Positions 1-8,177 of a stretch of DNA of 15,937 nucleotides are shown in pieces. A program made the translations under genes and the position numbers. Position 1 is the stretch's first letter, and each line of letters begins with the position of its first letter. This stretch comes from Campylobacteraceae bacterium (GTDB taxonomy: Bacteria; Campylobacterota; Campylobacteria; Campylobacterales; Sulfurovaceae). The notes below the pieces were generated by a model. It saw nothing but the letters and a program-made list of their open reading frames with translations, was not told the origin of the DNA and ran no database searches. The stretch lies in the NCBI GenBank assembly GCA_027026055.1, contig JALVPA010000087.1:1-15937 (forward strand). Direction: 5' to 3'.

Positions 1-507
1 CCACAATGCGGCGATACCCAGCATGATATTAAGAGGCAACAGATATTTGGGGATCGGCGCTACAATCGCTTTTGCCGTCGCCAAATCGCCTGCATCATAT
101 GCCTTTTGCGCTTTACGCCGTTTGAGATACATCCACGTATAATTCAGTGTCATGATCGTCCAAATCACCTCTTTGACGTGTACGACTCGATAGATGGCAT
201 ATGCGCCTTGGCTGACGATGTTGCCGTTTGCATCGACCGCGGCGTCGCGAAATCCCAAACCGACCGCCATCAACACCGCCGTCACGATCAACAGCGCGAT
301 AAAGGGCATCACGATATGAAACAGGTTTTTGGTAATTTGCAGTGTCTTGCCGAGGCGTATCGCGGGATCCTCAATGCTTTGCATCACGGGATGCACCGCA
401 AAACGCACCGCAATCATCCCGCCGACCCACACAAACGCCGCCAAGATATGCAAAAAGATGATTTCGTGCGCATAGCTACCGAAAAACGCCGCTATCTGCG
501 CTTTCAT
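1..507 (-). CDS. Integral membrane protein, CopD/HemJ-like, 3' end missing
   Basis: The reading frame is open from the ATG at 507-505 to the window edge, giving 169 residues and no stop. The protein looks like a helical membrane protein: a first helix around residues 15-40 (motif HEIIFLHILAAFVWVGGMIA), a second around 65-85, a third around 110-130 and a fourth beginning near 155. Histidines sit inside or at the ends of helices (HILAAFVW, HPVMQ, NLFHIVMP, VVHVKEVIW). That arrangement resembles the four-helix, haem- or metal-handling CopD and HemJ (UPF0093) families. The family assignment is by general resemblance only. The start overlaps the alaS stop by one base (TGATG), so translation is probably coupled to alaS on one mRNA. 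HemJ would make this a protoporphyrinogen oxidase, but no residue seen here proves that. The membrane-protein call is much firmer than the family. Confidence 0.8.
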   Translation of the reverse strand, partial: MKAQIAAFFGSYAHEIIFLHILAAFVWVGGMIAVRFAVHPVMQSIEDPAIRLGKTLQITKNLFHIVMPFIALLIVTAVLMAVGLGFRDAAVDANGNIVSQGAYAIYRVVHVKEVIWTIMTLNYTWMYLKRRKAQKAYDAGDLATAKAIVAPIPKYLLPLNIMLGIAALW

Positions 508-3110
508 CAATTGCCCCCTTCGACGATCTCGGCAAGGTAACTTTTGGCCTCTTCCATCGCTTCGGCTATCTTGCTACTGTCGCGACCGCCCGCCTGCGCA
601 AAATCGGGACGACCGCCGCCCCCACCTCCGACAATCGGCGCAATCGCTTTGATCCATTCGCCCGCTTTAATCGGGAGGTTTTTCACCCCTGCCGCCAACA
701 CCACCTTGTCGCCTTTTTTCTGAAAGAGCATCACCGCGATTTTATCGTAGCGATTTTTGAGATCGTCGATCATCGCTTTGATGTCGCCCGCACCCGCTTC
801 GTCGACGAGAATCGCCGTATCGCCTACCATCGTCGGCTCCAACGCCTTTTGAGAGCTTTGCAACGCCTCTTTAAGCTCGTTTTTGAGGCTGCGCACTTCA
901 TTTTTGAGCTTTTCGATACCCGCCAGCGGCTTGGGATTTTTCACCGCTTCTTTGATGGCGTCAAGCTCTTCTCTCAATGCTTTGACCCGCGCCAACGCCG
1001 CGCGACCGCACACCGCTTCGATACGGCGTACGCCCGCACTCACGCCACTCTCTTTGGTGATCATAAAAAGTCCGATTTGCGCGGTATTGTGCACGTGCGT
1101 ACCGCCGCAAAGCTCCACCGAAACCTCTTCGAAACGTACCACGCGCACCTTCTCACCGTACTTTTCACCGAACAGTGCGATAGCACCCTCTTCGATCGCC
1201 GCATCGGGAGTCATGATCTTCGTCTCTCTATCGATAGCGCGCTGGATCTTGTCGTTGACCCACGCCTCGATGCGCGACAACGTCTCTTTATCAATTGCTT
1301 GAGGGTGCGTAAAGTCGAAACGAAGCTTCGTATCGTCGTTGTACGATCCCGCCTGCGAAACATGTTCGCCCAATATTTCGCGAAGCGCCGCATGGAGCAG
1401 ATGTGTCGCCGAATGATGCTTGGCAATCTCTTCGCGGCTGCGGTCCACAATCGCTCTCACCTTCTCACCGACCGTAAGCTTCCCTTCTACCTTCGAAAGG
1501 TTCATATCCAAAAATTTTTTCGTATCGAGCACCTTTACCGTTAGGGAAGATTCGTCGCTATGCGACATATCATCCAAGGAGAGACCCCCGACGATCATAC
1601 CGCGATCGCCGACTTGACCGCCCGACTCCGCATAAAACGGCGTCTTTTCAAGCAGTACCCATCCGCGCCCCTCAAGGGTTTCGACCTCTTTAAAATCTTC
1701 ATCAAGCAGCGCAAGCACTTTCGTTTCGACTTCGACACGATCGTAACCGACAAATTCGTTTTCGCCGAATTTCTCTTTCAGCGCTTTAAAATCTCCCGAA
1801 AGCGCCGCATCACCGCTGCCTTTCCAGTTGGCTTTGGACTGGGCGCGTTGCGCTTCCATCTTCGCATCGAACGCCGCCTTATCGAGTGCGATTCCTTTTT
1901 CGCGAAGCATATCCTCGGTCAAATCGAGTGGGAAACCGTAAGTATCGTAGAGCTTAAACGCCACTTCGCCGCTAAACATACCGCTCGTGCGCGCCAACTC
2001 TTCGTTGAAGAGCTTGATTCCCGATTCGATCGTCGCAAAAAAGCGCTCCTCTTCCGTCTTCATCGCCGCTTTGATCGCTTCGGACTTGGTGCGCAAATAG
2101 CCGTAATGATCACCCATGATCTTCACCAACGTATCGACCAGCTTGTACATAAACGGTTCGCGCAGGCCCAGCAGATATCCGTGGCGAATCGCACGGCGCA
2201 TAATACGACGCAACACATAGCCGCGTCCCTCTTTGTCGAAGGTCACGCCTTGCGCCAACAAAAAGCTCACCGAGCGCAAATGATCCGCAATGACGCGATA
2301 ACTCGCCGAATCGACGGCCATGTAGTCGTACGGTCTGCCTACCAACTTCCCCACCGCCTCCAAGATCGGCATAAAGAGGCTTGAGTGGTAGTTGTTGAAC
2401 ACGCCCTCTTTGATCGCCACGACACGTTCCAATCCCATCCCCGTATCGATAGAGGGTTTGGGAAGCGGATGAAGCGTCCCGTCGGCATCGCGCTCATACT
2501 GCATAAAGACGAGATTCCAAATCTCGAGGAAACGATCTCCCTCGCCTCCCATCACATCTTCGGGAGAGTTGAAGTGCTCCGCGCCTTGATCGTAGAAGAT
2601 CTCCGAACAAGGACCGCACGGTCCCGTATCTCCCATTTGCCAAAAGTTGTCTTTGTCGCCGAAACGCATGATACGATCTTCGGAGATATGCGCTTTCCAA
2701 AGCTCGTACGCTTCGTCGTCGCTTTCGTGCACCGTTACCCAAAGCCTATCGACGGGCAAATCGAGATACGCTTTGCCGGTGACAAACTCCCAAGCATAGG
2801 CGATCGCCTCTTTTTTGAAATAGTCGCCGAAACTGAAGTTACCCAGCATCTCGAAAAAGGTATGGTGTCTGGCAGTATAGCCTACGTTGTCCAAGTCGTT
2901 GTGTTTGCCGCCGGCGCGAATGCATGTCTGAGACGACGCGGCACGAGGCGGATTGGGTACGGGCGCTTCGCCCGTAAAGATCTTTTTGAACTGCACCATT
3001 CCCGCATTGGTAAAAAGCAGCGTCGGATCGTCGGGTACCAACGGCGAGCTCTCCACGATACGGTGTCCGTTGCTTTCGAAATAGTCCAAAAAACGTTTGC
3101 GGATATCCAT
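507..3110 (-). CDS. alaS: Alanyl-tRNA synthetase
   Basis: Cytosolic class II synthetase that charges tRNA-Ala with alanine and also edits mischarged Ser and Gly. The product is 867 residues, the normal length. The N-terminal catalytic domain starts MDIRKRFLDYF and includes the family signature LFTNAGMVQFKKIF. The editing domain shows zinc-binding HHSATH (residues 565-570) and CGGTH (668-672). The C-Ala domain follows a coiled coil (LKNEVRSLKNELKEAL) and ends with six glycines and RPDFAQAGG from residue 828. The frame is open 24 codons further upstream to 3182. I reject that ATG because it lies in the loop of a terminator hairpin (3172-3196) and has no Shine-Dalgarno, whereas ATG 3110 has AAGG about 10 bases upstream and matches the family N-terminus. 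The downstream membrane protein gene overlaps its stop by one base. Confidence 0.97.
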   Translation of the reverse strand: MDIRKRFLDYFESNGHRIVESSPLVPDDPTLLFTNAGMVQFKKIFTGEAPVPNPPRAASSQTCIRAGGKHNDLDNVGYTARHHTFFEMLGNFSFGDYFKKEAIAYAWEFVTGKAYLDLPVDRLWVTVHESDDEAYELWKAHISEDRIMRFGDKDNFWQMGDTGPCGPCSEIFYDQGAEHFNSPEDVMGGEGDRFLEIWNLVFMQYERDADGTLHPLPKPSIDTGMGLERVVAIKEGVFNNYHSSLFMPILEAVGKLVGRPYDYMAVDSASYRVIADHLRSVSFLLAQGVTFDKEGRGYVLRRIMRRAIRHGYLLGLREPFMYKLVDTLVKIMGDHYGYLRTKSEAIKAAMKTEEERFFATIESGIKLFNEELARTSGMFSGEVAFKLYDTYGFPLDLTEDMLREKGIALDKAAFDAKMEAQRAQSKANWKGSGDAALSGDFKALKEKFGENEFVGYDRVEVETKVLALLDEDFKEVETLEGRGWVLLEKTPFYAESGGQVGDRGMIVGGLSLDDMSHSDESSLTVKVLDTKKFLDMNLSKVEGKLTVGEKVRAIVDRSREEIAKHHSATHLLHAALREILGEHVSQAGSYNDDTKLRFDFTHPQAIDKETLSRIEAWVNDKIQRAIDRETKIMTPDAAIEEGAIALFGEKYGEKVRVVRFEEVSVELCGGTHVHNTAQIGLFMITKESGVSAGVRRIEAVCGRAALARVKALREELDAIKEAVKNPKPLAGIEKLKNEVRSLKNELKEALQSSQKALEPTMVGDTAILVDEAGAGDIKAMIDDLKNRYDKIAVMLFQKKGDKVVLAAGVKNLPIKAGEWIKAIAPIVGGGGGGRPDFAQAGGRDSSKIAEAMEEAKSYLAEIVEGGN

Positions 3111-3141
3111 CTTGTCGTAACCTTGCGTTAAAATTGGAGCT

Positions 3142-3147
3142 ATTTTA
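3142..3147 (-). promoter_or_regulatory. Putative alaS -10 element
   Basis: The minus strand reads GATAAAATAG here, with TAAAAT as a -10 box 32 bases upstream of the alaS start codon and downstream of the preceding terminator. No convincing -35 is visible, as is usual for sigma-70 promoters in Campylobacterota. This is inference from one hexamer. Confidence 0.4.
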
Positions 3148-3171
3148 TCGAAAAGGTGGTTATCGGGAGAT

Positions 3172-3196
3172 AAAACGCGCATATAGCGCGTCTTTT
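3172..3196. terminator. Hairpin terminator between lipoprotein gene and alaS
   Basis: CGCGC (3176-3180) pairs with GCGCG (3186-3190) around the 5-base loop ATATA. The stem extends through A/T pairs with one bulged C, and there are short T runs on both strands (GTTTTA on minus, TCTTTT on plus). On the minus strand it starts 6 bases after the lipoprotein stop, so it most likely ends that transcript. Confidence 0.6.
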
Positions 3197-3202
3197 AGAC
3201 AA

Positions 3203-3664
3203 TCAAAAGTAAAACGTACACGTATCGTTTGGCAAATATTCGAAACTGCCGTCGGGGTAGGTCACGCCCGCATCTCCCCCTGCGCATTGGTAAGGTATAT
3301 CGCCTTTGCCTCTACCGATGTCGTCTTCGATAAAGAGCGGATCGCCCGGCGTCCCGCGATACCCTATGAAATCGAACGTACACCGCTCTCCCGGTATGAA
3401 GCTGAACTCGCCGTTGGGCGCGGTGATATAATCGTCCGTCACCGCACCGTCGGGAGCGATACAGCTATAGTGGACTCCCGCCGCGGAAAATCCGTCGATA
3501 TCTCGGAAAAACAATGTCGTCATCCCGCTTCCCGGTACGCGAGAACCGTCGTAAAAACCGTCGTGATAGCCATCGTCGTATCCCTCGTGATAATCGCCTC
3601 CGCCGCAGCCGTTTATCAAAAAAAGCGCGGAGACGATCACAAGCAAGCCGTAACGTTTTTTCAT
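3203..3664 (-). CDS. Small lipoprotein with tandem YxDG motifs and a duplicated Cys-pair unit
   Basis: No family recognised. The product is 153 residues. The N-terminus has two Lys and an Arg, a hydrophobic run (GLLVIVSALFLI) and then NGC, giving a likely lipid-modified Cys20, so it is probably anchored in a membrane. Residues 25-40 are four tandem tetrapeptides of the form [YF]x[DE]G. Two similar segments follow: YSC68 to ERC95TFDF and YQC127 to DTC149TFYF. Each opens and closes with a cysteine, and each has an NGEF/DGSF turn followed by a short F/Y-rich strand. Two disulfides, one per unit, would fit an extracytoplasmic beta-rich protein. I chose ATG 3664, with AAGGAG 6 bases upstream, over the in-frame GTG at 3667, which leaves only 3 bases. 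It stands alone between murG and alaS with its own promoter and terminator. Confidence 0.85.
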   Translation of the reverse strand: MKKRYGLLVIVSALFLINGCGGGDYHEGYDDGYHDGFYDGSRVPGSGMTTLFFRDIDGFSAAGVHYSCIAPDGAVTDDYITAPNGEFSFIPGERCTFDFIGYRGTPGDPLFIEDDIGRGKGDIPYQCAGGDAGVTYPDGSFEYLPNDTCTFYF

Positions 3665-3693
3665 CACAATCTCCTTCTTATAAACGATACCGT

Positions 3694-3699
3694 ACTATA
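3694..3699 (-). promoter_or_regulatory. Putative -10 element of the lipoprotein gene
   Basis: The minus strand shows TATAGT 29 bases upstream of the chosen ATG and downstream of the murG stop. The upstream sequence is AT-rich, with no clear -35 at 17 bases. Confidence 0.4.
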
Positions 3700-3737
3700 A
3701 CGAAAAATTGTCGCAAAATCGTGAAACCGTTATGCAG

Positions 3738-4778
3738 CTAAGCGTAGCTACGTAACAATTCCGCTATCGACGACGCCCCTCCTTTTTCGGTAATTTGCAT
3801 CAACCTTCGACTATAAGGTTCCATCCCCCGTTCTATCAACGCCAGCACCTTCTCGGAAGAGACGTCGTTTTCGCGCATCACCCACGCCGCATCGCGATCG
3901 ACCAAATATGCGGCGTTATAGTACTGATGATCACTCGCCGCATAAGGATAAGGAACAAAAAGCGTCGGTAACGCCGATGCCGCCAATTCCCACAGGGTTG
4001 AAGCCCCCGCCCGCGCTACGGCAAAATCGGCCTCTTTCATATAGTACGGTATCTTGTCGCTGAAGCCGAAGATTTCCACCTGCGCAATACCGAGATCGCG
4101 ATAGGCTTTTTGCACCTCTTCAAAATTTGCCGAACCTGCTTGATGGATAATGCGAATACCGCGTGCATGCAGTTCGGGCGCCAGCTTTAACGCCAGATTA
4201 TTGATGGCACGTGCACCTTGCGACCCGCCCAAAAAAAGAACGGTACGCACCTCTTTACGAATACGTGCGTTGTCAAAAAAGATATCGCGCACAGGGTAAG
4301 CGCGTATCGGGCTCTCCTCGAGATAGGAGCTGATAAAAACATCCGCATAGGGTTTGAGAAGTTTATTGAGTGTACCGACAGCGGCGTTTTGTTCGTGTAT
4401 CACTAGCGGGATTCCGAGCGACTTGGCGGCAAAGGCGGTCGGCGCCGCCGAAAATCCGCCGACGGAAAAGACCGCTTTAGCATCGTGTTTGCGAAGCAGT
4501 TTGCGCGCTTGGAAAAAGGCTTTGAGCATCAATCCGGCGGAGCGCACTTTCGCCAATCCTTTTTGATTGACCACCCCTTGGGTTTTGAGAAAATAGCGCG
4601 CGTCAAAGGCTTCGTCCTTTTCGAACCACGCCCTATCCTGCCCTTTAGTAGAGCCGATATAAACCAAGGGGTGATCTTTTGCATCTTTTTGTGCGTTATC
4701 GCATATCAACGCTTCTTTTACCGCCCGAACGATTGCCAAATGTCCACCCGTACCGCCGCCCGTCATAACTATACTCAT
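3738..4778 (-). CDS. murG: MurG, lipid II-forming GlcNAc transferase
   Basis: Peripheral inner-membrane glycosyltransferase (family GT28) that adds GlcNAc from UDP-GlcNAc to lipid I to give lipid II, the peptidoglycan precursor. The product is 346 residues, normal for the family. It shows the N-terminal G-loop MTGGGTGGHL (residues 5-14), the second loop GGSQGARAIN, an IIHQAG segment, and the UDP-GlcNAc-binding region ARAGASTLWELAASALPTLF followed by DHQYYNA. The open frame extends 13 codons further upstream. I take ATG 4778 because it begins directly before the G-loop strand and has AAAGGAG 8 bases upstream. It lies 22 bases downstream of ftsW on the same strand, so the two are almost certainly one transcript. 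That fits a job in delivering and using lipid II. Confidence 0.96.
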   Translation of the reverse strand: MSIVMTGGGTGGHLAIVRAVKEALICDNAQKDAKDHPLVYIGSTKGQDRAWFEKDEAFDARYFLKTQGVVNQKGLAKVRSAGLMLKAFFQARKLLRKHDAKAVFSVGGFSAAPTAFAAKSLGIPLVIHEQNAAVGTLNKLLKPYADVFISSYLEESPIRAYPVRDIFFDNARIRKEVRTVLFLGGSQGARAINNLALKLAPELHARGIRIIHQAGSANFEEVQKAYRDLGIAQVEIFGFSDKIPYYMKEADFAVARAGASTLWELAASALPTLFVPYPYAASDHQYYNAAYLVDRDAAWVMRENDVSSEKVLALIERGMEPYSRRLMQITEKGGASSIAELLRSYA

Positions 4779-4800
4779 CGTTTCCGCTCCTTTACGAACG

Positions 4801-5988
4801 TTATAACATCTTCCCATGTATATCTCTGGGAACTTTTTTCGAAATCATCAGTATCATTCCTACGGCGACCGACGCCGCGATGATATGAGAACCGCCGTAA
4901 CTCAAAAACGGCACGGCGATCCCTTTGATAGGTGTCATGCCCGATATGCCGTAGGCATTGAGGATCGACGAAAAGGCCAAAAGCGTCCCCACTCCCACGC
5001 AAAAAAGATAATACATGGGGTTTTCGACTTTTGCGGCGATTTTGAAAATTCTAAATATCACAAACAACAACAACCCCACGACTACTCCAAGTCCCAAAAA
5101 CCCGAGTTCCTCGCTAATGCCCGCCAACACGAAGTCCGTATGCACTTCGGAGAGATATCCCAGTTTGAAGCGACCGTTTCCCAATCCTTGTCCCCACAAA
5201 CCGCCGTTGTGGATGGCGTTGAGCGAGTGCGAAATCTGCCACGGCTCTTTAGTCGCGCCATCGACCCGCAAACGCTGTAACGACTCGAAGGGTAAAAGCG
5301 AAAGTACGGTATCTTGTACCGTAATCCACCATACCTTGATACGCGCCAACCTATGCGGCGCTATCAAAATAAGTCCGACCACACCCGCCACCGCCAACGA
5401 AACCAACGAAAAGAAAAAGCGAAACGAACTACCGACGAACAAAAACAACACCACGAGCGTCCCCGCCAACACCATCACTTGTCCCAAATCTTTCTGAAAG
5501 ATAGCGATAATGACAACCGCTAACGCAAAAATACTCAAATAGGGCAAAAAAGCTTTGACCTCTTCTACAAAACGCATTTTTCGATGATGGCGAAACTTTC
5601 GAGAAAAGCTCCACGAAAGAAAAAAAATAAACCCGATTTTGAAAAACTCTACGGGCGCGATCGAAATGGGACCGACATGTATCCATCGTTTGGCGCCGCC
5701 CACCTCTTTAACCAACGAAGCAGGCAAGCCTTGCATCACGATCATCACCAAAAAAAAGGCGATAAAGAGTGTCCACCCGATGGGCTTGAACCACTTGTCG
5801 GGATCGAGTTTACTCAATACGATAATGGCTGCGACACCGATAAAGACCGCGACGGCTTGCCGTATCACGAAATGAAACTCGTTCGTGTAGTCGAAAAAAC
5901 GTACCGTAAATACGGTCAACGAATAATCCATAATCAACGACACGGTCAGAAGGGCTATTACCGCACCCAACAAAGGTTTGTCAATCAT
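4801..5988 (-). CDS. ftsW: FtsW/RodA-type SEDS glycosyltransferase, probably FtsW
   Basis: Polytopic inner-membrane peptidoglycan polymerase of the SEDS family, which works with a class B penicillin-binding protein to build septal wall from lipid II. The 395-residue product has about ten hydrophobic segments. The family loop SEVHTDFVLAGISEELGFLG places the probable catalytic aspartate at D285. GGAKRWIHVGPISIAPVEFFK and the final MTPIKGIAVPFLSYGGSHI are typical SEDS signatures. FtsW rather than RodA is inferred from murG immediately downstream and the divergent class B PBP upstream. The start at 5988 has only GGGGA as a Shine-Dalgarno. No earlier in-frame start is better placed. Transcription probably begins in the divergent region shared with the PBP gene. 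Confidence 0.93.
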   Translation of the reverse strand: MIDKPLLGAVIALLTVSLIMDYSLTVFTVRFFDYTNEFHFVIRQAVAVFIGVAAIIVLSKLDPDKWFKPIGWTLFIAFFLVMIVMQGLPASLVKEVGGAKRWIHVGPISIAPVEFFKIGFIFFLSWSFSRKFRHHRKMRFVEEVKAFLPYLSIFALAVVIIAIFQKDLGQVMVLAGTLVVLFLFVGSSFRFFFSLVSLAVAGVVGLILIAPHRLARIKVWWITVQDTVLSLLPFESLQRLRVDGATKEPWQISHSLNAIHNGGLWGQGLGNGRFKLGYLSEVHTDFVLAGISEELGFLGLGVVVGLLLFVIFRIFKIAAKVENPMYYLFCVGVGTLLAFSSILNAYGISGMTPIKGIAVPFLSYGGSHIIAASVAVGMILMISKKVPRDIHGKML

Positions 5989-6083
5989 ATTTCCCCGTTT
6001 TCAACTCATGAGTTCGTATTAAAAAATATATTTTATCAAATTTAACGCATATCTTTGATAAAATTCTACCGAACGGGGAAAGC
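5989..6083. promoter_or_regulatory. Divergent promoter region between ftsW and the PBP gene, with two palindromes
   Basis: This 95-base AT-rich gap separates two divergently read wall-synthesis genes. It holds a perfect 11-bp inverted repeat, ATTTTATCAAA (6030-6040) and TTTGATAAAAT (6054-6064), around 13 bases. Each arm ends in TAAAAT, preceded by TGA, so the repeat could be two back-to-back extended -10 boxes: one at 6059-6064 reading right to the PBP, the other at 6030-6035 reading left to ftsW. A separate 12-bp perfect palindrome, AACTCATGAGTT (6003-6014), lies in the ftsW 5' leader and might be an operator. No bound regulator can be named. Confidence 0.55.
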
Positions 6084-8177
6084 ATGAAAGAGAAAATCAC
6101 CAACCAAGCACTACAACGACGCACCGCCAAAATCAGCATATTGTTCGTTTTCATCTTTTCTCTCGTGGCGCTTTTTTTGTTTTCCGTGCTCCATACCGTA
6201 CTCGGTGAACGCCGTATCCCCCCGCATACCTCGAAAATCCACAATCGTGCCTTACGAGGGAAAATCCTATCCGGCGATCATTACACTCTCGCCGACTCTA
6301 CCAAAACCTACAAAGCCGTTATCCGAGCGGAAAGTATCGAACCCGATAAAAAAACGCTTTTTATCAAACTTTTCAGTATCTATAGCGGCATCGAAGAAGA
6401 GACAATCCTCCGTCGTCTCGACGAAAAGAAAAGAGGCAACGTCACGCTCTCCGATACGCTCAACCCGAAAGAGGCGATGCAACTCAAGGCGCTTGCGGTA
6501 AAACTCCGGCGTCTTAAAGTATTTCGCAAAATCAAAACAAACGCCGGCTATATCCTTTACGGCCTCGATATCGTCGAAAACGGCGAACGCCGCCTCTATC
6601 CCAAAGGAAAAACGCTCTCTCCCGTTGTCGGTTATGTCCGAAAGAAAGACCGAGACGGGTATATCCGTCCCGTCGGAATGAAAGGATTGGAACGCAGTTA
6701 CAACAAATATCTTTCGCCTAAAAAAGACGGTTACATCGTCGGTAAGCGAGATGTAGGCGGAAGTATCATTCACGACAAAAACGTCCGATGGAAAAAACGT
6801 ATCGACGGAATGGATCTGCACCTCAACATTCCTCTTTCGGTACAGTGTCGTGTCGAAAGGATGATAAAGACCATGAAGCGGCGCCTCGACGCGGACGAGA
6901 TCCTTATCGGTATCATGCAAAGCGATACGGGAAGAGTGCTCGCATTGGCATCCACGGAACGTTACGACCCCGCACACATCACGCAAAAAGATATCGCCGC
7001 ACTCAATCCGAAATTTGCCGAATACCCGTACGAGCCCGGAAGCGTTATCAAACCCATCACCCTCGCTATTGCCTTGGAACACCGCCGCGTTACCCCGCAA
7101 ACGGTGTTCAATACCTACAACGGTCGTATGAAAATCGGCAAACGCCGCCATGTTACCGATGACGAAAAGTTCGAAAGCCTTAGTGCAACGGAGATCATTA
7201 TCCACTCCTCCAACGTAGGTATTTCGCAGATCGCATGGAAATTGAGCGGAAAAGAGTTTCACGACGGATTCGTCAAATTCGGTTTTTCGAAACCTTCGGG
7301 TATCGATCTGAGCCGAGATCTTGCGGGACGCATCAAATCGGCGCATATTTTGGAACACCCTTTGCATCGTGCCAACAGTGCTTACGGCTACGGCATGACC
7401 GCTACTTTCGCACAACTTTTCAAAGCCTACTCGGCGTTTAATAACGACGGTGTCGCCGTCACGCCGCGTATCGTAAACTATCTCGAGGATGCAAAAAAAA
7501 ATCATTACATCTTACCGCCCGAACCGGGCGATCTCAAAGCGATCTCACCGAAAACGGCACATCAGATACACGAGATACTCAAATTGGTCGTTCAAAAAGG
7601 TACGGGAGTTAAAGCCCAGTACCCCGGTCTCGAAATCGGCGGGAAAACGGGAACGGCGCATATCGCCAAGCACGGACACTATGTCAGAGAGTACCACAGC
7701 AGCTTTTACGGTTTTGCCAACGACAGTCACGGACACAAATACACCATCGGCGTATTGGTCATCCGCGCCAAAAAATGGCACAAATATTTCGCTTCGCAAT
7801 CGGCGGTACCTACTTTCCGAAACGCTGTGGCGATCCTCGTCGATCAGGGCTATCTGCTTCCCGATCGCGTCGAAGAGTCACAAGAGAGCGAACCGACGCA
7901 TACGCTCCCGATGTATAGCGACAATACCCAAACCGTCGCTACGATCCAAAACGTCAACGAACCGATCTTGCCTCCGCTTCCCAAAGAAAAAGCGAAAGCC
8001 GACACTATCGTCTCGAAACCCAAACCGCGCAAAGTGATTCCGGTCAAGGAGAAACCCAAACCGATCTATCATAAACCCAAACGACCGACCAAAGTATATA
8101 AACCCAGACCACTTTATCGTACACCGCCGCCGATTCGCCGTCCTATCCGCCACGATGAAGCGGACGATTTGTTTTAA
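6084..8177 (+). CDS. Class B penicillin-binding protein (FtsI/PBP2-type transpeptidase)
   Basis: Periplasmic DD-transpeptidase anchored by one N-terminal helix (about residues 17-40), cross-linking peptidoglycan; beta-lactams would acylate it. The pedestal region contains GMKGLERSYNKYL, typical of class B PBPs. The transpeptidase domain shows all three active-site motifs: S320-V-I-K323 (SxxK), S375-S-N377 (SxN) and K521-T-G523 (KTG). The divergent ftsW suggests it is the FtsI partner, but an elongation PBP2 is possible. Oddity: after the catalytic domain, residues 630-697 form a Pro/Lys/Arg-rich tail (KPKPRK, YHKPKRPTK, RTPPPIRRP) ending DEADDLF, which is not usual for FtsI. The start has GGGGA a few bases upstream. 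The stop overlaps the convergent panC stop by 4 bases. Confidence 0.93.
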   Translation: MKEKITNQALQRRTAKISILFVFIFSLVALFLFSVLHTVLGERRIPPHTSKIHNRALRGKILSGDHYTLADSTKTYKAVIRAESIEPDKKTLFIKLFSIYSGIEEETILRRLDEKKRGNVTLSDTLNPKEAMQLKALAVKLRRLKVFRKIKTNAGYILYGLDIVENGERRLYPKGKTLSPVVGYVRKKDRDGYIRPVGMKGLERSYNKYLSPKKDGYIVGKRDVGGSIIHDKNVRWKKRIDGMDLHLNIPLSVQCRVERMIKTMKRRLDADEILIGIMQSDTGRVLALASTERYDPAHITQKDIAALNPKFAEYPYEPGSVIKPITLAIALEHRRVTPQTVFNTYNGRMKIGKRRHVTDDEKFESLSATEIIIHSSNVGISQIAWKLSGKEFHDGFVKFGFSKPSGIDLSRDLAGRIKSAHILEHPLHRANSAYGYGMTATFAQLFKAYSAFNNDGVAVTPRIVNYLEDAKKNHYILPPEPGDLKAISPKTAHQIHEILKLVVQKGTGVKAQYPGLEIGGKTGTAHIAKHGHYVREYHSSFYGFANDSHGHKYTIGVLVIRAKKWHKYFASQSAVPTFRNAVAILVDQGYLLPDRVEESQESEPTHTLPMYSDNTQTVATIQNVNEPILPPLPKEKAKADTIVSKPKPRKVIPVKEKPKPIYHKPKRPTKVYKPRPLYRTPPPIRRPIRHDEADDLF

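Noticed and set aside
1560..3131. Open frames of 274 and 248 codons on the plus strand over alaS
   Set aside because: Shadows of alaS, made possible by its codon bias. No Shine-Dalgarno or recognisable domain.
3111..3182. Longer AlaS start at 3182
   Set aside because: The ATG lies in the loop of a terminator hairpin, lacks a Shine-Dalgarno and adds residues not found in AlaS.
6267..7505. 412-codon open frame on the minus strand inside the PBP gene
   Set aside because: Antisense to a gene with all transpeptidase motifs intact. The translation is Phe/Val/Asp-rich low-quality sequence, typical of a shadow frame.
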